Source: Chloroflexota bacterium
GTDB taxonomy: Bacteria; Chloroflexota; Dormibacteria; CF-121
Assembly (NCBI GenBank): GCA_005889285.1
Contig: VBFF01000055.1
Span: 1-8,075 of the forward strand
DNA length: 8,075 nt
Direction of reading: 5' to 3'
Below the pieces are notes generated by a model that had not been told where the DNA came from, searched no databases, and saw only the letters and a program-made list of their open reading frames with translations. Made by a program: the position numbers and the translations under genes. Positions 1 to 5,941 of the stretch are shown here, one piece after another. Numbering within the stretch: the first letter of the stretch is position 1; every line of letters begins with the position of its first letter.

Positions 1-654
1 GGTGGCACCGCGCGGCTCGAGGATGAGCAGTTTGGTCTCGTCGACCGACGGCGTCGCCGAGATTTGCAACTTGGGCTGCGGCGTCAGGTCGGTTGCGCCC
101 ATCTCCTTGGCGAACTTTTCCACGCCTTCGAGGTTTTGCGCCAGCAGCGTCAGACCCGGCAGTTTGTAGGAAATCGGAACGACCAGCTTCGGCTCGATCT
201 GGTTGACGATCTCGGTCGCCTGCGCGGAGTTGATGTGGCTGCCGCCGCCGATCGGCACGAAGAGCACGTCGATCTTGCTGCCGATCCCCTCGAGCTGATC
301 CTCACTGAGCCCGTGCCCGAGGTGACCGAGATGACAGATCCGAAGGTCGTCGATTTCCACCGTATAGATGAAATTCTTTCCCCGCTCCGCACCCTTCTTG
401 GCGTCGTGGTAGGTCTGCGTTCCGGTCATGGCGACCGCCTTGATCTCGAACTCGCCGGCGCCGGTGACGAGGTGAGGGTCCCCCGCCAGTCCCTGCAGGC
501 TGAAGTGGGTCGGGTCTTCGTGGGTGAAGATGACGATCTGGACGTTGAGCCGGACCGGGGCAAGCCCGAGCTTCGGCTCGTAGGGGTCGATCATCACGGT
601 CGCCTCGCGGCCGCGCAGCCGGACCGCGTTCAGGCCGAAATAGGTGATCTCCAT
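1..654 (-). CDS. MBL-fold metallohydrolase-like protein (COG2220-type), partial, metal site degenerate
   Basis: This gene runs off the left edge; 218 codons are visible from the ATG at 654 and no stop is reached. The protein opens MEITYFG, followed by RLRG and an IDPY segment. It later has HLGHLGHGLS (residues 108-117), DVLFVPIGGG (129-138), IEPKLVVPISY (153-163) and a PQPKL segment near the C-terminus. This order matches the small metallo-beta-lactamase-fold hydrolases of the UlaG/COG2220 type, usually about 210-230 residues, so little is missing. As I recall the family, the metal ligands lie in GHS, HxHxDH (or HDHPGH), HLGDLGH and PMHY. Here they read GLN (7-9), HEDPTH (45-50), HLGHLGH (108-114) and PISY (160-163), so catalysis is doubtful. 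The start lies 11 nt after the argS stop with no good Shine-Dalgarno, but a TAGACT box ends 8 nt upstream. The fold is fairly sure; the substrate is unknown. Confidence 0.8.
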   Translation of the reverse strand, partial: MEITYFGLNAVRLRGREATVMIDPYEPKLGLAPVRLNVQIVIFTHEDPTHFSLQGLAGDPHLVTGAGEFEIKAVAMTGTQTYHDAKKGAERGKNFIYTVEIDDLRICHLGHLGHGLSEDQLEGIGSKIDVLFVPIGGGSHINSAQATEIVNQIEPKLVVPISYKLPGLTLLAQNLEGVEKFAKEMGATDLTPQPKLQISATPSVDETKLLILEPRGAT

Positions 655-662
655 CGGCCCGT

Positions 663-668
663 AGTCTA
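663..668 (-). promoter_or_regulatory. Possible -10 box (TAGACT) for the MBL-fold gene
   Basis: TAGACT on the minus strand matches TATAAT at four of six positions and includes the argS stop codon TAG. It ends 8 nt before the ATG at 654, the same spacing as the TAGAAT box before the NfeD gene. If used, transcription would start about 2 nt before the ATG, giving a nearly leaderless mRNA. No -35 element is evident. The match may be chance. Confidence 0.3.
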
Positions 669-2282
669 CATTCGGTCGGGCGCGGCGACGCCCATCAATC
701 CGAGGGCGTTGCCGATCGTCGTTTTAGCCGCGCGGGAAAGCAGGAGGCGGGCCGCCGTCAGCGGAGCATCTTCCGTGACCACCCGGCAGTTCTTGTAGAA
801 GCGGTGGATGGCGGCCGCGAGCTCATCGGTGAAGAAGGCCAGCCGGTGAGGTTCGCGCGCCTCCGCAGCTTCGCGCACGACATCCGGCCAGCGCAACATC
901 ACCCGCATCAACTCGAGCTCCCACTCGGAGTCGAGGCGGCCGAGCGCCGGCTGGGCGCTTACGCCGGCGCCGAAGGTCAGCACGTTGGCGAGCCGCGCAT
1001 GCGCGTACTGCGCGTAGTAGACGGGGTTCTCGCTCGACTGGCGCCGCGCCAGGTCGACATCGAACTCCATCTGGGCATCGGCCGAACGCAGCAGAAAGAA
1101 GTAGCGCACGGCATCGGGCCCAACTTCGTCGAGCATCTCCTTCAGTGAGATGCCGACCCCGGCGCGGCGGGACATCCGCACTGTTTCCTCTCCCCGCTTG
1201 ACCGACACCAGCTGGACCAGCAGGACGGCGAGCCGCTGCGGATCGATCCCGAGTACCCCGAGCGCCTCACGCACGCGACCGATCTGGCCCTGGTGATCGG
1301 CGCCCCAGACGTCCACCACGCGGTCGAAGCCCCGCTTCTCGAACTTATCCCGGTGATAGAGGACGTCCGACCAGAAGTACGTCGGGTAGCCGTCACGCTT
1401 GATGATCACCTCGTCCTTTCCACTGTCGGACTTGAACCAGGTGGCACCATCATGCTGGGCTACCCGCCCGAGAGATGCCAGTTTCGCCATCGTCTCCTGG
1501 TCCCATCCCGCGTACAGGCTGCTCTCCAGAAAGAGCTGGTCATGGCGGACGTCCAGCCGCGCCAGGTCTTCCTGGATGCGGCGCTGGACCCACTCGACGC
1601 CAAACTCGGACAACGTCACGGGCTCCGGCGATATCGCCCGGGCGGTGGCTTCCGTCGCGATCTCCGCGATGTAGTCACCGCTGTATCCCCCTTCGGGCAC
1701 CGGCCGGTCGATCATGCGCGCCTGGATGGATTCGCCGAGGAGGCGGATCTGCCGACCCCTGTCGTTGACGTAGTACTCGCGCTGGACGTCGAATCCCGAG
1801 GCGGCCAGAATTCGCGCCGTCACATCGCCAACGACCGCGCCACGGGCGTGGCTGAAGAGCAGCGGTCCGGTGGGATTGGCGCTGACGAACTCGACCTGGA
1901 CTTTTACGCCGCGCCCGATCTCGCTTCTCCCCCACCGCTCCGCGGCGTCCGCAATCGACGCGAGCTGTGCCTGCAACCAGGCCGGCTCGAGGGTGACGTT
2001 GATGAACCCGGGCGCCGCCACCGTGGTGCGGCCGAACGACGGCGGGAGCGCCATCGCCGCCGCCAGCTCATTGGCAATGGTGATCGGCGGCCGGCGGAGC
2101 GTTCGGGCGAGCTTCAGCGGCAGCGTCACCGAGTAGTCGCCATGGGTGGGGTTCTGGGTCCGCTCCACCAGCACCGCCGGCAGTTCTCTCGCGTCCGGCG
2201 GCCAGCCCGCGATGGAGCTGACGGCGTCGCGGACCGCCTGGTCGATGATCGACGACGGCGACGTCGGCGGCGCCGCGATCAG
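666..2282 (-). CDS. argS: Arginyl-tRNA synthetase, class I, with atypical HIGH motif and likely CTG start
   Basis: This enzyme charges tRNA-Arg with arginine in the cytoplasm. From a CTG at 2282 the product is 538 residues, just below the usual 550-580. The N-terminal Add-1 domain covers about 1-115 and includes NPTHGDYS (44-51). The catalytic core begins at VEFVSANPTGPL (130-141). The HIGH position reads LFSH (142-145), missing the first His and the Gly. GADHQG lies at 327-332, and the second signature is RMSRR (369-373), a good KMSKR equivalent. The DALR anticodon-binding domain fills the C-terminus, with FYKNCRVV and GVAAPDRM at the end. The first ATG/GTG/TTG in frame is the GTG at 2174, but starting there drops 36 residues of the Add-1 domain. 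The reading frame continues open upstream with a family-like helix (IIDQAVRDAV), and I found no usual start codon in frame before about 2440. CTG at 2282 overlaps the htrA TGA as CTGA, suggesting translational coupling. The family is certain; the start is inferred. Confidence 0.93.
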   Translation of the reverse strand: MIAAPPTSPSSIIDQAVRDAVSSIAGWPPDARELPAVLVERTQNPTHGDYSVTLPLKLARTLRRPPITIANELAAAMALPPSFGRTTVAAPGFINVTLEPAWLQAQLASIADAAERWGRSEIGRGVKVQVEFVSANPTGPLLFSHARGAVVGDVTARILAASGFDVQREYYVNDRGRQIRLLGESIQARMIDRPVPEGGYSGDYIAEIATEATARAISPEPVTLSEFGVEWVQRRIQEDLARLDVRHDQLFLESSLYAGWDQETMAKLASLGRVAQHDGATWFKSDSGKDEVIIKRDGYPTYFWSDVLYHRDKFEKRGFDRVVDVWGADHQGQIGRVREALGVLGIDPQRLAVLLVQLVSVKRGEETVRMSRRAGVGISLKEMLDEVGPDAVRYFFLLRSADAQMEFDVDLARRQSSENPVYYAQYAHARLANVLTFGAGVSAQPALGRLDSEWELELMRVMLRWPDVVREAAEAREPHRLAFFTDELAAAIHRFYKNCRVVTEDAPLTAARLLLSRAAKTTIGNALGLMGVAAPDRM

Positions 2283-3466
2283 GGGTGCGTTCCGAGCGTG
2301 ACCTGGAGCGTCTGGTTCTTGCCGCCGCGGTAGATCGTGACCGACACCTTGGTCCCGGGCGCGTACTGGCGCAGCACGTCCTTCAGCGGATGCGAATCGT
2401 CGATCGACTGGCCATTGACCTTGGTGATGACGTCCTGGACCTTGATCCCCGCGCGGTCTGCCGGCGACCCGGGCGTGATCGCGGTGACCACGGCGCCGAC
2501 CACGAGCCCGTTGGCGGAGGCGGCGGTCTCATCGATCTGGTTGTAGGTGACGCCCAGGAAGGGACGGTTGACGTGTCCGGTCTGGATCAGCTGGTTGGCG
2601 ATGTCCCGAGCGGCGTTGCCATCCAGCGCGAAGCCGAGGCCTGGGCCCGCCTGCGCCTGCTCGATCGCAAAGTTCACGCCGATGACCTGGCCGCCGGAGT
2701 TCAAGAGCGGACCACCGCTGTTGCCCGGGTTGATCTGGGCGTCCGTCTGGATGGCGTTGAGGATGTTTTCCACCTGGCCCGTCGTGGGGTTCGGGATCGA
2801 GATGAAGCGGTGGAGCGCGCTGATGACGCCCTTGGTAACGCTGTTCTGCTGGCCCAGCGGGCTCCCGATCGCGATGGCGAGCTGGCCAACCTTGAGCGCG
2901 TTCGAGTCGCCCCAGCTCAGCGCCGGCAAGTCCTGCGCGTCGACCTTGATGACCGCGACGTCGTCCTCCGGGCTGGTGCCGATGACGCGGGCATCGAACT
3001 TCTTCGCCCCATCACGCAGGATGACCTGGAGCTGCCTGGCGTTTTCGACGACATGGTTGTTCGTCACGATGTAGCCATCGGAGCGGACGATAAAACCGGA
3101 GCCGATTCCATGCTGCTCCGACTGGAGGATCATGTCCGGCGACGAGATCGTGGTCTTGATTTCCACGACCGCCTTGCCATCCTGGTCGGCGACGCTGATC
3201 ACCGCCGACTCTTCGGTGACGTTGTTGGTGACGGGAGCCAGTGGCCCGATGCCACCACCGCCGACAGTGGTCGGCGTCACTTTGATCAAGCGCGGGGCCA
3301 CGAGTATGGTTGCGGCGGTACCGGCCAGGGCGCCGACCAGCGCGCTGATCACGACGATCCCCAGCATGCCCATCCGGCGGCGCGGCGTGGCCGGCTTGTC
3401 CACCGGCACGGGCGACAGGGGCGCCGGCTCGGAAGGGGGTGGGAGGAATTGAGGTTCGCTCGCCAT
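2279..3466 (-). CDS. HtrA/DegP-like membrane-anchored serine protease with one PDZ domain
   Basis: This 395-residue trypsin-like protease would degrade misfolded proteins on the outer face of the membrane. It has a proline-rich cytoplasmic tail (1-30), one transmembrane anchor (about 34-58, starting MLGIVVISAL), and a linker with a Gly run (69-72). The protease domain spans about 80-290. The triad is visible: His138 in TNNHVV, Asp169 in EDDVAVIKV, and Ser250 in NPGNSGGP. One PDZ domain follows (about 300-393) with FLGV, GSPADRAGI and DVITKVNGQSI. The length is normal for single-PDZ HtrA proteins. I chose ATG 3466 because the frame further upstream reads through the acetyltransferase gene in the wrong frame and does not resemble protein. 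The start is 31 bp after the acetyltransferase stop and has a TAGAAT box close upstream. The stop overlaps the proposed argS start by 4 nt. Family assignment is firm; the orthologue (HtrA, DegP or DegS type) is not settled. Confidence 0.95.
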   Translation of the reverse strand: MASEPQFLPPPSEPAPLSPVPVDKPATPRRRMGMLGIVVISALVGALAGTAATILVAPRLIKVTPTTVGGGGIGPLAPVTNNVTEESAVISVADQDGKAVVEIKTTISSPDMILQSEQHGIGSGFIVRSDGYIVTNNHVVENARQLQVILRDGAKKFDARVIGTSPEDDVAVIKVDAQDLPALSWGDSNALKVGQLAIAIGSPLGQQNSVTKGVISALHRFISIPNPTTGQVENILNAIQTDAQINPGNSGGPLLNSGGQVIGVNFAIEQAQAGPGLGFALDGNAARDIANQLIQTGHVNRPFLGVTYNQIDETAASANGLVVGAVVTAITPGSPADRAGIKVQDVITKVNGQSIDDSHPLKDVLRQYAPGTKVSVTIYRGGKNQTLQVTLGTHP

Positions 3467-3479
3467 CGAACTCAGCCCA

Positions 3480-3487
3480 ATTCTACG
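3480..3487 (-). promoter_or_regulatory. CGTAGAAT box, probable -10 for the htrA-like gene
   Basis: CGTAGAAT lies between the acetyltransferase stop and the protease ATG at 3466. The hexamer TAGAAT (3480-3485) differs from TATAAT at one position and would place transcription start near 3473, leaving about 7 nt of leader, too short for a Shine-Dalgarno. The same eight bases precede the NfeD and tRNA-Thr genes. No convincing -35 hexamer is seen 16-18 nt upstream. Confidence 0.5.
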
Positions 3488-3497
3488 CTGGCCTGTT

Positions 3498-3902
3498 TCA
3501 GCGACCGGGCAGCGGAAGCCACGTAAGGACCAACTGTTCCGTCCGGCGGAATCCTGCCTCCTCGTAGAGCCGCACCGCCTGCGGATTGTTCTCGCGCGTC
3601 CAGACGGCGGCGAAGGTGACATTCCGCTCACGAAACAGTTGCACCGCCTGGCGCAATAGCTTTCCACCGATTCCCTGGGAGCGGAAGCCGGGATCGACGT
3701 AGACCTCCGCGACTTCCGCCTCGAGGCCGGTGCCCGGGTTGAAGAAGACGCACCAGCACAGACCCACAACCTTGCTGGCGGTGCGCGCCGCCAGGATCAC
3801 GTTCTCACCGGAGAATCGGGCGGCAGGGGCGGTCGCCACGTCGTGCTCGATCTCCGTCTCGGTGAGCTGGGGATGATCGTAGTGGCGCTGCTCCGCCAGC
3901 AT
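3498..3902 (-). CDS. GNAT-family N-acetyltransferase
   Basis: This 134-residue protein would transfer an acetyl group from acetyl-CoA to an amine; its substrate cannot be told. The core is clear: AEVAEVYVDPGFRSQGIGGKLL (about 62-83) contains strand 4 and the acetyl-CoA pyrophosphate-binding loop RSQGIG. The typical end NNPQAVRLYEEAGFRRTEQ follows at about 104-122. The family is usually 140-160 residues. Here the N-terminus begins inside what looks like helix 1 (MLAEQRHYDH), and the usual first strand (an IRPAT-like opening) is absent, so the protein may be shortened at its start. No in-frame ATG, GTG or TTG lies between the ATG at 3902 and the SPFH stop. GAGG occurs 12 nt before the ATG, rather far for a ribosome site. 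It lies 33 bp after the SPFH gene and 31 bp before the protease gene, consistent with one transcript. Confidence 0.88.
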   Translation of the reverse strand: MLAEQRHYDHPQLTETEIEHDVATAPAARFSGENVILAARTASKVVGLCWCVFFNPGTGLEAEVAEVYVDPGFRSQGIGGKLLRQAVQLFRERNVTFAAVWTRENNPQAVRLYEEAGFRRTEQLVLTWLPLPGR

Positions 3903-3935
3903 CAGCGATCGAGACCTCGGTCGCCCCGGGTCTCT

Positions 3936-4859
3936 CTATGGTTTTGCGGCCGTCGGTACGCCGTCGAGCACGCTGCGCAGGGCCTGGGCCGCGCCGAGCA
4001 AGCCGGCGGTTTCCACGGGAACAACAAGCTTGGCGTTCTCGCTGTTGGCGAACTTCGAGAGCGTGTCGAGTTGCAGAATAGAGACAAGGATCGGATCGGG
4101 GGCGGCGTCCTTGATCGCCTTGTAGACCGTTTCTACCGCCTGGGCCCGGCCCTCCGCCTCGAGGATGGTCGCCTGCCGCAGGCCTTCGGCGCGCAGGATG
4201 GCCGACTGCTTATCACCTTCAGCGGTCTTGATCTGTGCCTGCTTCTGGCCGTCCGCGATGTTGATCTGGGATTGCTGCTGTCCTTCGGATTTGAGGATGA
4301 AGGCACGCTTCTCCTGGTCGGCCGTCTTCTGCAGCGCCAGGGCGTTCAGGATCATCTGCGGCGGGGTGATGTCGACGATCTCGATACGGTTGATCCGGAT
4401 GCCCCACTTGTCGGTGACCGACTCCATCTGCGCTTGCAGCTGGGCGTTGATCCGCTCCCGCTGGCTGAGCGCGTCGTCCAGGCTCATCCCGCCGAAGATG
4501 GCGCGCAGCGTGGTGCGCGAGAGCTGGTCGATGGCGATGAAGTAATTGCTAACGCTGAACAAGGCAAGCTTGGGGTCGACGACCTGGCTGAAGATGGTGG
4601 CGTTGACGCTCACGGTGACGTTGTCGCGCGTAATGACGTCTTGTTTGTCGCCGGTTCGGGGCGTCTCACGGATGTCGACCAGCACCATCGAGTCAACGAG
4701 CGGCACCAGGAAGGTCAGACCGGGCTGCCGGACCGAATGGAACTCGCCGACGCGCTTGACCATGCCGACGTAACCCTGCTGGACGATGTTGACGGTGCGG
4801 GCGATGATGACGATGGCGAGGAGCACCAAGATGGCGCCGACGATCAAGGGTGCGGACAT
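3936..4859 (-). CDS. SPFH/band-7 (stomatin/QmcA-like) membrane protein
   Basis: This 307-residue protein would form large oligomers at the membrane and organise microdomains or control membrane proteases. An N-terminal transmembrane segment (about 4-22) is followed by the SPFH domain (about 23-190). Typical landmarks are NIVQQGYVGMVKRVGEF, PGLTFLVP, VDIRETP, ITRDNVTVSVNATI, LRAIFGGMSLDDALSQRERIN and GIRINRIEIVDITPP. A coiled coil of five exact 11-residue repeats comes next (188-242), then a short C-terminal region ending VPTAAKP. I chose ATG 4859: AGAGGTGGAG just upstream is the best ribosome site in this gene block. The alternative GTG at 4868 adds three residues but would sit directly against that site. 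The NfeD gene ends 15 bp upstream, the standard NfeD-SPFH pairing, so the two products probably act together. It is closest to slipin/QmcA types rather than flotillin, judging by length. Confidence 0.94.
   Translation of the reverse strand: MSAPLIVGAILVLLAIVIIARTVNIVQQGYVGMVKRVGEFHSVRQPGLTFLVPLVDSMVLVDIRETPRTGDKQDVITRDNVTVSVNATIFSQVVDPKLALFSVSNYFIAIDQLSRTTLRAIFGGMSLDDALSQRERINAQLQAQMESVTDKWGIRINRIEIVDITPPQMILNALALQKTADQEKRAFILKSEGQQQSQINIADGQKQAQIKTAEGDKQSAILRAEGLRQATILEAEGRAQAVETVYKAIKDAAPDPILVSILQLDTLSKFANSENAKLVVPVETAGLLGAAQALRSVLDGVPTAAKP
4134..4298 (-). repeat. Five tandem 11-residue coiled-coil repeats within the SPFH protein
   Basis: Residues 188-242 divide exactly into ILKSEGQQQSQ, INIADGQKQAQ, IKTAEGDKQSA, ILRAEGLRQAT and ILEAEGRAQAV. 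The shared pattern is Ile, two variable residues, Ala/Ser, Glu/Asp, Gly, then a Gln-rich stretch. This hendecad spacing is expected of the long helix that lines SPFH cages. The repeat is at protein level; the DNA copies are diverged, so it is old and not a recent duplication. Confidence 0.8.
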
Positions 4860-4874
4860 GAACTCCACCTCTTC

Positions 4875-5333
4875 TCAGACAGTCGCGGTTGATGGGGACG
4901 AGGCTGGGCGAACGATCAGCGTGGTGCTGCGGAGCGCGGTGACAACTACGAGGGTGTTGGCCGGCACGGGGCTACCATCCTCGGTGAGTGCGGGCCAGAG
5001 CTCACCGGCGATCTTGACGTGGCCGGGCTGCCCAACGCCGAGGATCGGCTCCAGCAGCATCGCCTGGTGACCAACCATGCTGTCGGCCCCTGAGCGGAGA
5101 GTCGGCCGTCCGATGTGCAGCCGATCGACGAGAAAAGGACGCGCGATCATGATCCCGGCCACCCCGAGGACGCCCAACACGATCGCCTGAACCAGCAGGC
5201 CAAAGCCCAGCAGACTGACGACCGCGGCGCCCAGCGCACCGATCGTGATGAAGACGGCAAAGAACGCGACCGTCATGACTTCGACGACCGCGAAGGCGAT
5301 GGCGACGATCACCCAGAACCAGAACGCCGTCAT
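4875..5333 (-). CDS. NfeD-family membrane protein (short form)
   Basis: This 152-residue protein has a hydrophobic N-terminal half (about 4-69) with three or more membrane segments, including FWVIVAIAFAVVEVMTVAFF, GALGAAVVSLLGFGLL and AIVLGVLGVAGIMI. A short polar stretch leads into the soluble OB-fold domain (about 84-142), which has MVGHQAMLLEPI, GHVKIAGELWPA and TLVVVTALRSTTLIV. The WxA and VxVxxxxxxxLxV patterns are typical of NfeDb. It lacks the N-terminal ClpP-like protease of long NfeD proteins. It lies 15 bp upstream of the SPFH gene, the known partner family, and would stabilise or anchor the SPFH oligomer. The ATG at 5333 has no Shine-Dalgarno (preceding bases GGCCGCGA), but a CGTAGAAT box ends 8 nt upstream, suggesting a nearly leaderless transcript. 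The identification is secure; the exact partnership is inferred from gene order. Confidence 0.93.
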   Translation of the reverse strand: MTAFWFWVIVAIAFAVVEVMTVAFFAVFITIGALGAAVVSLLGFGLLVQAIVLGVLGVAGIMIARPFLVDRLHIGRPTLRSGADSMVGHQAMLLEPILGVGQPGHVKIAGELWPALTEDGSPVPANTLVVVTALRSTTLIVRPASSPSTATV

Positions 5334-5341
5334 TCGCGGCC

Positions 5342-5349
5342 ATTCTACG
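5342..5349 (-). promoter_or_regulatory. CGTAGAAT box, probable -10 for the NfeD-SPFH genes
   Basis: TAGAAT (5342-5347), preceded by CG, sits in the 42-bp gap between the zinc-ribbon stop and the NfeD ATG. Standard geometry puts transcription start near 5335, 2 nt before the ATG. The NfeD start has no ribosome-binding site, which fits a leaderless mRNA. A -35 hexamer is not evident. The same octamer precedes the protease gene and tRNA-Thr. Confidence 0.5.
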
Positions 5350-5375
5350 TTGATTGCGCCCGCTGTGGCGGATGA

Positions 5376-5624
5376 TCAGGCGGCTTCGGCGTGCAAATGG
5401 CGGCGCGCCCGGCGCTCGACGGCGATCGGCACGATGCCGGCGCCCTGGATCACTTCGAGGACTTTCGCCAGCCCGACTTCCTCGCGCCCGGCCGGGAAGT
5501 CGATCCCGATCACCGACATCGAGGCGTCGCAGGCCGGGCAGATGGTGGCGCTCACCGCCTCGGTGGGATCCCAGCTGCGCTGGGCACACGCGCCGCAGCC
5601 GCGGCAGATGAGATCGAACGTCAT
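5376..5624 (-). CDS. Small zinc-ribbon protein of unknown function
   Basis: This 82-residue product begins MTFDLICRGCGACAQRSWDP. It has a paired-cysteine zinc-ribbon pattern, C7-x2-C10 and C29-x2-C32 (CPAC), with an extra Cys13. The rest, including VIGIDFPAGREEVGLAKVLEVIQGAGIVPIAV, suggests a small alpha/beta tail with no recognised catalytic motif. I chose ATG 5624 because GAGGGGG lies just before it. An in-frame GTG at 5669 would add 15 unremarkable residues and run over a 12-bp palindrome. It is the first gene of the seven-gene minus-strand block, 42 bp ahead of NfeD, but the TAGAAT box in that gap may give NfeD its own transcript. A structural or nucleic-acid-binding role is possible; no function can be assigned. 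Codon use looks like its neighbours and the cysteine spacing supports a real gene. Confidence 0.7.
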   Translation of the reverse strand: MTFDLICRGCGACAQRSWDPTEAVSATICPACDASMSVIGIDFPAGREEVGLAKVLEVIQGAGIVPIAVERRARRHLHAEAA

Positions 5625-5731
5625 CCCCCTCGATGCCTGCGCAGGCGTGGACTCCCCACCTCGCTCCACACCAGTACGACGTGGAATCTCCCTCGCCCCT
5701 TGCGGGCACCGGCATGCGGTAGCGTGGTGGC
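5625..5731. promoter_or_regulatory. Divergent intergenic region between zinc-ribbon and coiled-coil genes
   Basis: These 107 bp separate two divergent starts and must hold their promoters. Visible elements are the perfect 12-bp palindrome GCCTGCGCAGGC (5635-5646), which begins 10 nt upstream of the zinc-ribbon ATG, and TAGCGT (5720-5725) on the plus strand, spaced 7 nt from the A of the ATG at 5732. No strong TTGACA/TATAAT pair is present on either strand. Confidence 0.4.
5635..5646. repeat. Perfect 12-bp palindrome GCCTGCGCAGGC
   Basis: The sequence equals its own reverse complement and lies 10 nt upstream of the zinc-ribbon ATG, just before its ribosome site. It could be an operator half-site pair or fold as a short hairpin in the leader. 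In GC-rich DNA a single short palindrome may also be chance. Confidence 0.4.
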
Positions 5732-5935
5732 ATGAACGCTGAATTAGCGGTGCTGCGGGAGTCCATCGACGAAGCCGGCCGCGGTCTGGCCGAGCTCGAG
5801 AAGAGCGGATCGACCGTGGCGTCGGACGCTGCCCTCAAGGTACTGCGCGCGCAACTCGGCGCATTGAAGGCGGCGCACGCGGCGCTGCTGGAGCTGGACG
5901 CCCGCGTCATCGGCTTTCCCGAGGTCGTGCCCTGA
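5732..5935 (+). CDS. Small coiled-coil protein, function unknown
   Basis: This 67-residue protein is almost wholly helical by composition. An N-terminal helix, LAVLRESIDEAGRGLAELEK (about 5-24), and a second helix, ALKVLRAQLGALKAAHAALLEL (about 34-55), are joined by a Ser/Thr-rich turn, and the end is GFPEVVP. Leu and Ala recur at heptad-like spacing, suggesting a helical hairpin or a small dimer. There is no signal peptide, membrane segment or cysteine. The third codon positions are strongly GC, as in neighbouring genes, which supports real coding. GGTGG lies just before the ATG, and TAGCGT is placed so that transcription could begin at the A of the ATG. It diverges from the zinc-ribbon gene, and its stop is 6 bp from the convergent glycosylase stop. 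I do not recognise a family. Confidence 0.6.
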   Translation: MNAELAVLRESIDEAGRGLAELEKSGSTVASDAALKVLRAQLGALKAAHAALLELDARVIGFPEVVP

Positions 5936-5941
5936 CGGTCT

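Noticed and set aside
64..798. Long plus-strand open frame across the left edge
   Set aside because: It is antisense to the MBL-fold gene and the argS end. Its Arg/Asp/Leu-rich translation has no family features, a usual artefact in GC-rich DNA.
1293..2333. 346-codon plus-strand open frame opposite argS
   Set aside because: The opposite strand encodes an unmistakable ArgS; this frame is low-complexity Arg-rich shadow.
2285..3526. 413-codon plus-strand open frame opposite the htrA-like gene
   Set aside because: It mirrors the protease gene, whose triad and PDZ motifs are clear on the minus strand.
3467..3769. 101-residue N-terminal extension of the protease frame
   Set aside because: It overlaps the GNAT gene in another frame and looks random; the natural start is ATG 3466, just before the Pro-rich tail and membrane anchor.
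3843..4892. 349-codon plus-strand open frame opposite the SPFH gene
   Set aside because: It is the antisense shadow of a clear SPFH domain protein; no domain is recognisable in it.
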